Origin: a virus
DNA: 32,397 nucleotides
Virus record (IMG/VR): IMGVR_UViG_3300035523_000149
Span: 1 to 32,397 of that record
Direction: 5' to 3' (one strand)
The notes below the pieces were generated by a model. The model worked only from the letters and a program-made list of their open reading frames with translations, made no database searches and was not told the DNA's origin. Below, one piece after another: positions 1 to 7,938 of the stretch (within the stretch, counting starts at the first letter, position 1; the number at the start of each line of letters is the position of its first letter). Made by a program: the position numbers and the translations under genes.

Positions 1-228
1 CTACTTGAAATAAGGCCCGCACATCCACGGTTCCACCCAACAGATCGGTGTAGTTTTTCCCTCTGCCGGTTTCCGTGCGATGATTGGCGCAAACTTATGC
101 CTGGGTGCATCGCTCACCCGCTCCGCCTTGCACATCCACGGCTCAATCTGGCAGCCGGTCGGCTGTTTCAACCCGGGTCCAAACAACAACCCAAGCGCGA
201 GCATTGTGATTACAAATTTGATTTTCAT
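1..228 (-). CDS. Small exported protein with duplicated EPWMC motif
   Basis: This 75-residue protein has an N-terminal signal or anchor segment (residues about 4-18, hydrophobic after MKIK). The rest holds two copies of an eight-residue motif, CQIEPWMC and CWVEPWMC, separated by about 34 residues. Each copy brackets EPWM with a cysteine pair, so intramolecular disulphides or metal binding are possible in an exported protein. GGAGAG lies just upstream of the ATG, and the gene follows the fibre-like gene by 8 bases, so it is probably the last late gene seen here. I do not recognise a family. Secreted host-interaction protein or superinfection-exclusion factor are guesses; the repeat and signal-like N-terminus are observed. 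Confidence 0.65.
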   Translation of the reverse strand: MKIKFVITMLALGLLFGPGLKQPTGCQIEPWMCKAERVSDAPRHKFAPIIARKPAEGKTTPICWVEPWMCGPYFK

Positions 229-236
229 TTTCTCTC

Positions 237-992
237 CTATATCTGGTAGAACATCTCAAAATCGGCAGACTTCGTCCCCGTTCCGGTCCAGACCGCCCCG
301 GTGGACTTCGTCAGCGTGGCCACCGCACTACCCACCGTCAAAGCACCCTGACCCAATGCCGCCGCCACACCGTTATCCATTGTCCGCGCCAGGCCGAAGC
401 GCGTCACCTCCGCCGAGTTCACCGGCAGCGTCACCGTGAAGCTGGTCGCATTGCTGGTCCCAGGACTTTGCTCCACATGCACCACGTAACAGGTCGTACC
501 CCGGATGTTGTACTTGGCGATCACCCCGCCCGGGTTGGCCGAAAAGCCCGCGAAGGTCGGAGTGTAGTTGAACCAGCCCGGCCACCCGCGCGGGTCCGTC
601 AGGTACGAATAGCCGTTCTCCGTGATGGCCGCATTGGCGATTGTGAAATCTGTGTTCACCACGATCGTCACGGTCGTCACGCTCGTAAAGGCCGACGAAA
701 GCACCACCGCATACTTGAAGCCCGCCCCCTGCTTGAAGCGCAGCCTTAGCCCCTTGGTGAATATCGCCGTCTTATCGCCCGGCAAGGTGAACGTGCTGGC
801 CGATAAATACGTCCAGGTATTCGAGTCCAGGCTCCACCCGCCGCTCGTATAGTCCGAATACATCGGCAGCAGAGCGGTTTCCACCGCCACCACCTCCGCC
901 CGCAGGTCGTTCGTATCCGCCGCCGGGATGTAATCCCCGTTGACGCGGTCCGCCCCAAAACTCTTTACACTTGCAGGAAAACTCGCTGGCAT
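237..992 (-). CDS. Tail fibre-like structural protein
   Basis: The protein has 251 residues. The N-terminus (SFPASVKSFGADRVNGDYI, then an AADTNDLRAEVVAVE helix) is the kind of anchor seen at the start of many phage tail fibre or distal tail proteins. The remainder is rich in Thr, Val, Ser and Gly and looks like beta-sandwich structure, which fits a receptor-contacting domain. The start is supported by AGGAG six bases before the ATG. It follows the large tail protein gene with a 9-base gap, at the distal end of the tail module where fibres are usually encoded. The role in adsorption is inferred from position and composition; no enzymatic motif is seen. Confidence 0.65.
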   Translation of the reverse strand: MPASFPASVKSFGADRVNGDYIPAADTNDLRAEVVAVETALLPMYSDYTSGGWSLDSNTWTYLSASTFTLPGDKTAIFTKGLRLRFKQGAGFKYAVVLSSAFTSVTTVTIVVNTDFTIANAAITENGYSYLTDPRGWPGWFNYTPTFAGFSANPGGVIAKYNIRGTTCYVVHVEQSPGTSNATSFTVTLPVNSAEVTRFGLARTMDNGVAAALGQGALTVGSAVATLTKSTGAVWTGTGTKSADFEMFYQI

Positions 993-1001
993 CTATCGCT
1001 C

Positions 1002-3350
1002 CTATTCTGCCTTTTTCACAGCCGCGCCGATTTGCGCAAACCCGCCCGCTGGAATGGTCCAGCTCATGTTCACCACCGGCGCGCCCGGTTTGGTGGAGCA
1101 TCCGCCCCGCCACAGTCCGTCGCTGCTTCCGAGCATCCTCACCAGTTGCCCCACGCCCGCGGCTCCGCCCGCCGCCCCGCGATAACACACCGCATCCAGC
1201 ACCAGGTCCCCCGCCTCCGCCGTCACGTTGATCCCGGCAGGCCCCGCCCCTCCCGACGCCCCCACTACCGTGCTCGGGCTGCCGAACGGGAAGGTCTGGT
1301 GCGCGTTCACCAGCCCCAGCGCGCATATCTCCACGAAATCGAGCACGCTGAAGGTCGCCTGTAGGTTTCCCGTCCCGCTCGCCGGGTTCACCAGGTACCA
1401 CAGCTCCACCCGCGGAAAATCCCCCGCCGCCTCCGATCGGGTCGCCAGTTGCGAGAGTGCCACCCCCTGCCAGGTCACGCTGGTCACGCTGCCGCCTGTA
1501 TCCCTCTTGGCGATCGCCACCACCAGCAGCCGGTTCAGCCCGTCAGGCAACGTATGCGCCCAGGTCACGCTGGTCACGCTGCTGCCTGTGATAATGCTCG
1601 TGCTCGTCACCTGCACCGAGAGCAACGGCGGTTTTTCGAACGTCAGCTTCACCAGCGCATCCTGCCCGTCCGCGCTCATCCACTGCATCTCCTGCCCCAC
1701 GATCAACCACCGCCCGTAAATCCCAAAATTCGCCAGCGCGTCCGCCCCGCCGTCCACCCCAAAATCCACATGGCTGCCCACGTCGTAGCTCAACAGGTTG
1801 TTATACAGCGTCTCCCCGCTCCATTGGTAGGTGATCGTCGCCGGGCTCGACCTCTCCCGCGTGCTCAGCGCATCCAGGAACGATTGCCCGATGCTATCCG
1901 CCATCAGCGGAGTCTGGATCCAGCGCGAATCGATGGAGAGCCTCCTCATCCCGTTCAGCGCCTGGCTGGCTGTGTCGTCCACAACCTTTGTCATTGCCGC
2001 GCCCGTCTCCCTCAGCCCCACCACCTGCACCTGCAGGTCGAAGAAATACGCCGTCCTCACCGCGCTCCAGTTCCGCAGCCGCGCCACGCAAAAGCTCTGG
2101 TTGTTCCCGCTCTGCACGTAGGTCAGCCCGTACTGGTTCGCTCCGAGCAGTTGCAGTTGGATGCTGAACTCCCCTTCCGCGTTTCCGGTCACCGGCCCCA
2201 TGTTGATCCCGGTCCTGTCCGCCTTGCTCCAAACCGCCATCTTGTGTATCTCGCTCAACGCGTCCGAGTTCGCCCGCACAAAATTCCCCTGCAAAACGCT
2301 CCCGCTGTACTTGATCGGGATGTCCACGTAGCTCGATGGCGCCACCTCGATTGGCCCCCCGTTGCTCCACGCATCCAGGTAATAACTATCCGCGATTGGG
2401 TTGTTGAACGGCATCACGCTGTGCGGGCGAACCTTCACTTCCGCCCGGTTCCTCAGCGTCTCGAACGGGCTGATCCTCTCCAGCCCGTGCGCCTCCTGTG
2501 CCCTGGTCGGAGCCGCCAGCCCATAAGCCAGCCCGTTCCTGTCCAGCCGGTCCATCGCGAACAGCCGCCCATCCCGCAGGAAGAACAGCCGCGCCGCGAA
2601 CCCGTCCGCTAGGTCCGTCAGCGTGTCCCAGGCGCTCGACCCGTCCAGGTAGAAATAATCCGGCTGGTCGTTGTTGTACCCTCCCGCCCCGTAATAACTC
2701 CCCAGCCCCCACCCGGCCCGCTCCAGTGTGATCCCCACGCACTCCCTCAGCGTCAGCCCGTTCGGTCGCCCCTTCCAGTAATTGATCGGGAATGGCGTGC
2801 TCCCGTCCCACACGAAATACGGGTCCCAGGCCGAAAGGCTGGCGCTCTGGCAGGGCGCGTACACGCTCGCCGCCGCGCCGATCTCCAGGTACTTTGCCAG
2901 CCCCTCGCCCTTCAGGGTCGCGATCCCCGTCTTACTGTCGTACTCCACGCTCGTCAGCGTCCCCACGAACACCGGCTGGGCCGCCGCCCTCGTCGTCGTC
3001 GAAACCGCCATGATCCTCACCAGCAGCCCCGGCGCCCCCATCGAGCCGTACAGCGGGCTGGCCGTGTTGAAACTGTCATAGCGCCTCGCCCCGTCCAGCA
3101 GCTCCACCTCGAAGCTCTCGTTCCCCGGCTGCGCCTGGGAACGCCCGTCCGCGTTCATCCGCTGCCCGCGCCCGCGCCTGATCTTCAACTTCCGGATCGT
3201 CTGCGGCTCGATCTCGCTCCCGATCGCCCCGTCCCGGTCCCAATCCACCTGCACCATCCACATCACCTTCCCGGCTGTCAGCGTGTATGGATGCTCCGCC
3301 GTTGACCCGTACAGATTGCTGCCATAGACCGCCGTCCCGTACTGTGACAT
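1002..3350 (-). CDS. Large distal tail (hub/baseplate) protein
   Basis: The protein has 782 residues and directly follows the tape measure gene with TAATG stop-start overlap, suggesting translational coupling. The first half (KVMWMVQVDWDRDGAIGSEI near residues 28-47, then ELLDGARRYDSFN) resembles tail hub proteins that cap the tail tube. The C-terminal 200 residues are a Thr/Ser/Gly-rich beta region with two VTSVTW segments, probably a carbohydrate-binding or decoration domain. A near-identical 30-base direct repeat underlies those two segments. The hub role is inferred from gene order (tape measure, hub, fibre) and size; I cannot assign it to a named family with certainty. Confidence 0.65.
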   Translation of the reverse strand: MSQYGTAVYGSNLYGSTAEHPYTLTAGKVMWMVQVDWDRDGAIGSEIEPQTIRKLKIRRGRGQRMNADGRSQAQPGNESFEVELLDGARRYDSFNTASPLYGSMGAPGLLVRIMAVSTTTRAAAQPVFVGTLTSVEYDSKTGIATLKGEGLAKYLEIGAAASVYAPCQSASLSAWDPYFVWDGSTPFPINYWKGRPNGLTLRECVGITLERAGWGLGSYYGAGGYNNDQPDYFYLDGSSAWDTLTDLADGFAARLFFLRDGRLFAMDRLDRNGLAYGLAAPTRAQEAHGLERISPFETLRNRAEVKVRPHSVMPFNNPIADSYYLDAWSNGGPIEVAPSSYVDIPIKYSGSVLQGNFVRANSDALSEIHKMAVWSKADRTGINMGPVTGNAEGEFSIQLQLLGANQYGLTYVQSGNNQSFCVARLRNWSAVRTAYFFDLQVQVVGLRETGAAMTKVVDDTASQALNGMRRLSIDSRWIQTPLMADSIGQSFLDALSTRERSSPATITYQWSGETLYNNLLSYDVGSHVDFGVDGGADALANFGIYGRWLIVGQEMQWMSADGQDALVKLTFEKPPLLSVQVTSTSIITGSSVTSVTWAHTLPDGLNRLLVVAIAKRDTGGSVTSVTWQGVALSQLATRSEAAGDFPRVELWYLVNPASGTGNLQATFSVLDFVEICALGLVNAHQTFPFGSPSTVVGASGGAGPAGINVTAEAGDLVLDAVCYRGAAGGAAGVGQLVRMLGSSDGLWRGGCSTKPGAPVVNMSWTIPAGGFAQIGAAVKKAE
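1470..1589. repeat. Direct repeat pair inside the tail hub gene
   Basis: CCAGGTCACGCTGGTCACGC starts at 1470 and again at 1560. The match runs for about 30 bases with one difference (GCCGCC versus GCTGCC). The copies are exactly 90 bases apart, so they are in frame and encode the two VTSVTW segments of the C-terminal beta domain. This looks like a short internal duplication rather than a mobile element. Confidence 0.75.
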
Positions 3351-5155
3351 TACAGCCCCCTCCGTGCAAGTTTGCGCTCCACCTCAACTCCAACGATGTT
3401 CGAAATGATCGGCCCCAGCCTTTTCGCCATTTCCTGTTCGTCCGAAACGCTCAGCATCGAATTGTCGGTGTAATAAACGTTATACACAGGCGCTGATCCG
3501 CCAGCCTCGATACCCCCACCCCCCACCCTGACATTTGACCTGCCAGCCCCGGAAATCGCCGGAACGAGTTTTCCCATGGATCGTGGCATCAACCCCGCCA
3601 TCTGATTGACGCTTGCATTCCAACCTTCCATCATCCCCGCCCCCATCATCCAGCCAACTTCCTCCTTCATCACCACCGATGGCGAACTGATCCCCAAAAA
3701 TCCCTTGATCACATCCAGCACATTCCCCAGCGCGGACTTCCACGATTCGATCAGCCATCCGATTGCCCCTGTGAACCCCGCCCCGATTCCCTGGATGATT
3801 GCCAGCCCGATCTCCCCCCAGCTCATTCCGGCGAACTTATTTTTTATCCCATCGAACCAGCCTGTGAACAGGTTTTTCACAAAATCTAGCCCTGCCTGAA
3901 TTCGATCGCCCAGCGCCGACCAGGTGTTATCCCAGATTTTTCGCAGATCCTCGCCAAATTTTCGCCAATTGCCTGTAAACACATCTTGCACCAGCGCCCA
4001 GATCAATTGCAAATTCGTCCACCAGGCTTCCACCACCTTCTGGATGCCCCCCCAGTTCTGTTCCCAGGCTGTATACAGAATGTATGCTGCCCCCCCGACG
4101 GCTGCGACCACCGCGATCACTGGCCACGCCGCCGCCAGGAACGCCCCCAACGCCGTAATAGCCGCCCCCAGGCTCGTCACCGCGAACGCCACTAAGCTCG
4201 CCCCAATGATGGCCAGCGCCGCTGCGATAATTCCCTTATTGTCCATCAGCCAGGTAAATCCCTGTTGGAACCAGCCCGCCACTTGTGGCAGCCAGATCGC
4301 GGCCTGCATGGAGAAATTGCCAATCCCCACTGCTAAACCGTCCAGGAACTGTTTTACCTCTGGCTTATTGGCAATATTATTCAGTGTCGTGATTAACAAC
4401 ATCAGCGCCGGGAATAAAGCATTGCCGAGCGTTTCCTTGAAGTTCCCTACCTTGTTCTCCAGGATCGTCCAGCTTCCGGCGAACGTTTTTCCCGCTGCCT
4501 CGGCGCTTCCTCCAAATTCCTTCTGCAATTCCGCCAGAATGAACCTTTGCGCGCCCATCACATCACCGCTCTTCACCATCTCCTCTATCATCGTTTTTTG
4601 ATCTTCGGTAAAGCTCACCCCCACCCGCTGCAATGCCGTCACACCCTTGACCGGGTCATTTAACGCCTTGCCGAGCTGGATTGCGCTGGATTTCAAGTCC
4701 TGCCCTAGGGCTTGGCTCATATCCAGCATTGTCTTTGTCGCGGTTGGAAACACATCCTTGCCGATGCCGGTGAACGTCAACAGCATATTCTCACCGCTCT
4801 GGATGGCGTCATCCTCAAAGGTGGTCACCTCTGCTAGTGACCCCGCCAGGCTGGCGATTGCCTCGGCTGTCATCCCCGCTGCTGATCCCGTGCTTTGAAT
4901 GACTGCGTCTGTCTGCGCTCCCACACCTTGCGCCGCTGATGCTTCCTCCACCCAGTCATGCATTGCCAGTCCCAGGGCTGTTACTCCAACTCCCGCCGCA
5001 GCGATCCCGCCTGCCACAATCCCACCGCCAATCGCGGATAACCCTCCCACCGCCTTGCTCGAAAATGAATCGGTATTCTCCCTGGCTTTATCCAGGCTGC
5101 CCAGGTACTTCGAAATATCTCCAACGATCTCAACCACCAGCGTAGATAAAATCAT
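3350..5155 (-). CDS. Tail tape measure protein
   Basis: This 601-residue protein sets siphovirus tail length and is threaded through the tail tube. It has a Gly/Ala-rich hydrophobic stretch near residues 41-65, a tape-measure-type motif DPVKGVTALQRVGVSFT (168-184), a long hydrophobic region (about 305-362), and a C-terminal FLGISSPSVVMKEEVGWMMG segment common near the end of tape measure proteins. It overlaps the gpT-like stop by four bases (ATGA). Using the usual 1.5 angstrom per residue rule, the tail would be roughly 90 nm. That length is inference and assumes no processing. Confidence 0.93.
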   Translation of the reverse strand: MILSTLVVEIVGDISKYLGSLDKARENTDSFSSKAVGGLSAIGGGIVAGGIAAAGVGVTALGLAMHDWVEEASAAQGVGAQTDAVIQSTGSAAGMTAEAIASLAGSLAEVTTFEDDAIQSGENMLLTFTGIGKDVFPTATKTMLDMSQALGQDLKSSAIQLGKALNDPVKGVTALQRVGVSFTEDQKTMIEEMVKSGDVMGAQRFILAELQKEFGGSAEAAGKTFAGSWTILENKVGNFKETLGNALFPALMLLITTLNNIANKPEVKQFLDGLAVGIGNFSMQAAIWLPQVAGWFQQGFTWLMDNKGIIAAALAIIGASLVAFAVTSLGAAITALGAFLAAAWPVIAVVAAVGGAAYILYTAWEQNWGGIQKVVEAWWTNLQLIWALVQDVFTGNWRKFGEDLRKIWDNTWSALGDRIQAGLDFVKNLFTGWFDGIKNKFAGMSWGEIGLAIIQGIGAGFTGAIGWLIESWKSALGNVLDVIKGFLGISSPSVVMKEEVGWMMGAGMMEGWNASVNQMAGLMPRSMGKLVPAISGAGRSNVRVGGGGIEAGGSAPVYNVYYTDNSMLSVSDEQEMAKRLGPIISNIVGVEVERKLARRGL

Positions 5156-5508
5156 GCGTCCCTTTTCCCTTCATCCGCCATCAGTTGGAACAGGCTCTTC
5201 CATGCCTTCCACGGCTCGTTTAATACAGCTTCTTCGCCCGTTTCAAACTCTTCTTCCTCGCTGTCCGACCATTTAGGCATGAAATCCTCGATCTCGAATG
5301 GCTCAGCTTTTTTCTCCGGGTCCCTGTTCGCATTTGCGAATAACTCTGCCAATATTGCCGTTCTTAACCATTCGTCCCCCCACGGTTCAAGCATGTAGTA
5401 GGCTTGCCATTCGGCAATTTCCGCTGACGATAGTTCCCTCAAAACCTCGTCGACATGCAGCCTGCCCGCCGCCAGCGCTAATCGATGGGCGAAGCGGCGG
5501 GTGGGTCG
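5152..5508 (-). CDS. gpT-like tail chaperone extension, made by -1 frameshift
   Basis: This frame has no good start of its own. It is open upstream of the first possible initiator (TTG at 5442) up to the slippery site. The stretch before that TTG reads RRFAHRLALAAGRLHVDEVL and continues into LRELSSAEIAEWQAYYMLEP, which is the beginning of gpT/DUF4035-type tail chaperone domains. Starting at the TTG would cut this domain. The segment is therefore translated as the C-terminal 118 residues of a gpG-gpT fusion after a -1 shift at 5508-5514. The C-terminus is acidic (SDSEEEEFETGEE). The product normally binds the tape measure protein during tail assembly and is absent from the virion. Confidence 0.85.
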   Translation of the reverse strand, partial: RPTRRFAHRLALAAGRLHVDEVLRELSSAEIAEWQAYYMLEPWGDEWLRTAILAELFANANRDPEKKAEPFEIEDFMPKWSDSEEEEFETGEEAVLNEPWKAWKSLFQLMADEGKRDA

Positions 5509-5514
5509 TTTTTT
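5465..5514 (-). promoter_or_regulatory. Programmed -1 frameshift site with stimulatory stem
   Basis: The mRNA reads TTA AAA AAC in the gpG frame, giving the canonical heptamer A AAA AAC at 5514-5508. Six bases later comes a perfect 8-bp stem, CCCGCCGC (5501-5494) pairing with GCGGCGGG (5472-5465), enclosing 21 bases. Slipping back one base reads CGA CCC ACC and enters the gpT frame. Heptamer, 6-base spacer, GC-rich stem and correct frame are all seen in the sequence. Confidence 0.9.
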
Positions 5515-5888
5515 AAGGACTCGCTCAGCTCCTTGATGTCGGCTTCTTTCAATCGGCTCAGTCTGCTTGCAACCTCCACCACCCTGTCTAACGCCATCGC
5601 CGATTTTCTTCCCAGTCTGACTACATCCTCCTCGGAGAAGATTAACTCGCCCGACTCATCCACGATTGACCGCGCCACCAGCTTGGCTCTCACATTTTGG
5701 TTGTTCGGCAGCCTCGTGATTGTGTTCCCCTTCTGCCGCGTGATCACCAGCGATGCCTCGAAGCTATCCTTCTCCTCGCCGCTCATCGCCTTCACCCGCA
5801 CCCGCCCGCCCCACTCCGGAACTTCCACATCCTCCGTTTGAATGTCATCCGAACTTAAGATATCTTGCTTGCGGAGCAATATGCTCAT
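5478..5888 (-). CDS. Tail assembly chaperone gpG-like
   Basis: This is the unshifted chaperone product, 136 residues from the ATG at 5888, which has AGAGGG six bases upstream. An in-frame ATG at 5912 is less well placed. The N-terminal part (LLRKQDILSSDDI, then VEVPEWGGRVRVKAMSGEEK) is typical of tail assembly chaperones encoded between the major tail protein and the tape measure protein. The frame ends in KNDPPAASPID, nine codons after the slippery heptamer. Most ribosomes should make this product and a minority the 245-residue fusion, the ratio controlling tail assembly as in lambda gpG/gpGT. Confidence 0.88.
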   Translation of the reverse strand: MSILLRKQDILSSDDIQTEDVEVPEWGGRVRVKAMSGEEKDSFEASLVITRQKGNTITRLPNNQNVRAKLVARSIVDESGELIFSEEDVVRLGRKSAMALDRVVEVASRLSRLKEADIKELSESLKNDPPAASPID

Positions 5889-5942
5889 GGTTAACCCTCT
5901 TTTCTTTAACATTGGGGCGAGCCGATGACTCGCCCCTTTTGA

Positions 5943-6362
5943 TTACAACGCCGTTACTGCGCCGGTGATTTCCAGGTCGAGCGAAGCTGTCAACTTCCCT
6001 TTCACCTTCGCTTCCATGTCGAAATCTGCGTATGCCCAGAACTCGAACCCGCTCGCATCTGGAAATACGATCTGGAACTTCTCTCTGGTTTGTTGGATCG
6101 CCGCGGCCAGCAGGCCGGTTGTCTTATTGTGGGTGGCATCCCCTGATATGAAATTTACATCAAAGGAGACCTTTCCCCCCGACTTGATCGTTCTGATCTT
6201 CTCTTCCCACCCGCCCGAACTGTGACTAGTTGCATCCTCGCTTGTGCCTTTGATCTGTGGCCCTTTGATATCGTTCACCTCGGCCACAGTCGCCGGTGTC
6301 AGGTGGGTGGCTCGGTCGTACATTTTTATTAGCGTCCCATGGGACGAAATCGCGTTGGTCAT
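5943..6362 (-). CDS. Major tail (tube) protein
   Basis: The protein has 139 residues, preceded by a strong AAGGAGG. It lies immediately upstream of the chaperone genes, the near-invariant position of the tail tube subunit. The sequence has the beta-rich pattern of tube proteins: KGPQIKGTSEDATSHSSGG resembles the variable loop after the first strands, and TASLDLEITGAV closes the fold. It should form hexameric rings around the tape measure protein. The short length suggests a single-domain subunit without an added Ig-like domain. Identification rests on order, size and overall pattern. Confidence 0.85.
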   Translation of the reverse strand: MTNAISSHGTLIKMYDRATHLTPATVAEVNDIKGPQIKGTSEDATSHSSGGWEEKIRTIKSGGKVSFDVNFISGDATHNKTTGLLAAAIQQTREKFQIVFPDASGFEFWAYADFDMEAKVKGKLTASLDLEITGAVTAL

Positions 6363-6374
6363 CGATACACCTCC

Positions 6375-6731
6375 TTAAAGTGCCACAATCCCAAATTTGA
6401 CGGCCGCGTTGCTGGCCTCCAGGTAAACGTTCCCATCCCCCTGCACCCACCCGTTGCCCTTCACCAAAAATGTGCACACATCGTTCGGATCCAGGCTGTA
6501 GGTCGTGACATCCCCGGTTCGGTTCTGCGCGTCCGGAGCGCTCGTGAGCGTCACCGTATACGGGCTTGCCCCGCTGTTTTGCATGATTACCAGGTCATTT
6601 CCGCTCGGCACAAACTGGTTTTTGTTAGCCACATCTGCCGCCGTCATCACCACATCCAGGCCTCCCGCTGCCACCGGCAGAGTTGGGAAAGGCCCCTTTA
6701 CGGTTGTCTTCGTCAATGTCGTTCTAGGCAT
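6375..6731 (-). CDS. Small beta-rich virion-module protein
   Basis: The protein has 118 residues, with AAAGGAG ahead of its ATG, set between the zinc-finger gene and the major tail protein gene. The sequence is rich in Val, Thr, Gly and Asn with alternating polar and hydrophobic residues (DLVIMQNSGASPYTVTLTSA), which suggests a small all-beta domain. No catalytic motif is visible. Its position among structural genes suggests a minor virion component, for example a decoration domain or a tail accessory protein. I do not recognise a specific family. Confidence 0.6.
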   Translation of the reverse strand: MPRTTLTKTTVKGPFPTLPVAAGGLDVVMTAADVANKNQFVPSGNDLVIMQNSGASPYTVTLTSAPDAQNRTGDVTTYSLDPNDVCTFLVKGNGWVQGDGNVYLEASNAAVKFGIVAL

Positions 6732-6734
6732 CCT

Positions 6735-7001
6735 TTACTCCTTTTGCTCAGTCCACATCTTCACATCTTCCTCGGTGATCTCTACCAGCCCGCTCGCCGG
6801 TGCTGGCTCCTCATGCACCGTATGGGCCTGGTCGATATGCGCCAGAATCAATTCTTCGCTTCCAACATCCACTGCGCACAGGCCGCACTGATATCGCACC
6901 GTTCCACCCCAGCCAAACGTTGTGTAAAGGCATGGTGCTGACTCCCCTTCCCCCCCGGCCACCTTTGGTTCTTTCAAAAAAACGCTCTTGCTTTTCGTCA
7001 T
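6735..7001 (-). CDS. Small protein with C2H2 zinc-finger motif
   Basis: The start chosen is the ATG at 7001, preceded by AAGGAG, giving 88 residues; an upstream in-frame start at 7049 lacks this signal and would overlap the previous gene. Residues 39-60 have the spacing C-x2-C-x12-H-x4-H (C39, C42, H55, H60) with hydrophobic residues between, matching the classical C2H2 zinc-finger pattern. The C-terminus is acidic. It sits between the tail terminator and tail tube genes, an unexpected place for a finger protein. It could be a structural zinc domain in a tail protein or a regulator; the sequence does not decide. Confidence 0.7.
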   Translation of the reverse strand: MTKSKSVFLKEPKVAGGEGESAPCLYTTFGWGGTVRYQCGLCAVDVGSEELILAHIDQAHTVHEEPAPASGLVEITEEDVKMWTEQKE

Positions 7002-7009
7002 ATCGCTCC

Positions 7010-7384
7010 TTACAGGTGATGGATCACTACATCCAGCCTCACCAGGCACCGTTCCGTGTTCGGATCATCGTCGTCCTGCTCGTCCTCAATGAACGCTGCC
7101 GTGACTGTTTCCGTGCCCATCAAGCCCCGATAACCGCTCAAAACCGCCTTCAGCTCTTCCGCCAGCGTCTTCGCCTCCAACTCCGTGTTTCCCCAGCAGT
7201 TGATCTGGTATCTTGGTGTCTTCAGCCCGCTTCCCCCTGAGCTGTGATAACTGATCCCGCCGCTCACCTTGAAGTACACCAGCGCAGGCAGTGTCGCGCC
7301 TTGTTTCAGTCGCCTCGGATAAACCCGGTTTCCCGCGCTCGATCCGATTGAGCTCAAAAACGTATACAACCCGGTTTCAAACAT
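7010..7384 (-). CDS. Tail terminator/completion protein (DUF3168-like)
   Basis: The protein has 124 residues. The N-terminal helix (MFETGLYTFLSSIGS), the VYPRRLKQGATLPALVYFKVSGG segment, and the later pattern of a helix (LEAKTLAEELKAVL) followed by a strand match the DUF3168/lambda gpU-type tail terminator fold. These proteins form a ring that stops tail tube growth and joins the head connector. The order connector, adaptor, gp10-like, this gene, then tube protein agrees. Three bases separate it from the upstream gene. Confidence 0.8.
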   Translation of the reverse strand: MFETGLYTFLSSIGSSAGNRVYPRRLKQGATLPALVYFKVSGGISYHSSGGSGLKTPRYQINCWGNTELEAKTLAEELKAVLSGYRGLMGTETVTAAFIEDEQDDDDPNTERCLVRLDVVIHHL

Positions 7385-7386
7385 GC

Positions 7387-7935
7387 TTAACCTGCCGCCT
7401 GTTCAACCAATTTTTTGATCGCCTTTCCGATGGTTCCGCTGACATTTTCCTGCTCGGCATCCCATGCCGGTCGCATATATGGCCTCGCCGGGATTTCCAC
7501 GCTCTTTCTCAGCACATACTGTATCGTTCCGCCCGGCGACCTCAACAACAGCGTCCCACCGGCCGTCTTGCTCAGCTTCAACTGAGGGTGATTTCTTGGG
7601 CTGTCTTTATACGTCCCCACCGGGATTGCCAGGTACTTGCTCTTTTTCGCCCTGATCACTCCGCCATATTCGTGGATCGCGGCATAAGGCGCATCCGTCC
7701 CGGCTTCGCTGGTCACCCGGGTGGCGGTCTTTTCCTTGATCTCCTGGTGCAGCGACCGGCTCAGGGTTCTTGTGCGGATCAACTGCTGATCTTTGATATT
7801 TCCCTTGGCGGCGTTCAGGAACACCGTTCCGCCAGCCAGTACCGCCGTCTCAAGCGTGTCAGCTTTCACCGCCTCTCCCAGCGCCTTGAACTTTGCGAAC
7901 AACTCCTCCGAACCCAATAACCGGCCTGCCGCCAT
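7387..7935 (-). CDS. HK97 gp10-like head-tail/tail protein
   Basis: The protein has 182 residues. The segment DAPYAAIHEYGGVIRAKKSK and the C-terminal pattern PARPYMRPAWDAEQENV are hallmarks of the HK97 gp10-like family, encoded between head-tail connectors and the tail terminator. The N-terminal half is helical. The family takes part in neck or tail assembly. It is 182 residues against a usual 120-180, the extra length lying in a central region (TYKDSPRNHPQLKL). It is packed tightly with both neighbours. Confidence 0.83.
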   Translation of the reverse strand: MAAGRLLGSEELFAKFKALGEAVKADTLETAVLAGGTVFLNAAKGNIKDQQLIRTRTLSRSLHQEIKEKTATRVTSEAGTDAPYAAIHEYGGVIRAKKSKYLAIPVGTYKDSPRNHPQLKLSKTAGGTLLLRSPGGTIQYVLRKSVEIPARPYMRPAWDAEQENVSGTIGKAIKKLVEQAAG

Positions 7936-7938
7936 GCT

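Noticed and set aside
1449-2612. Long plus-strand ORF of 387 codons
   Set aside because: It lies antisense to the tail hub gene, is very rich in Arg, Pro, His and Gln as expected for a GC-rich shadow frame, and has no family pattern.
5152-5442. Independent 96-codon gene starting at TTG 5442
   Set aside because: The frame and its gpT-like similarity continue upstream of the TTG to the slippery site, so it is the C-terminal part of the frameshift fusion rather than a separate gene.
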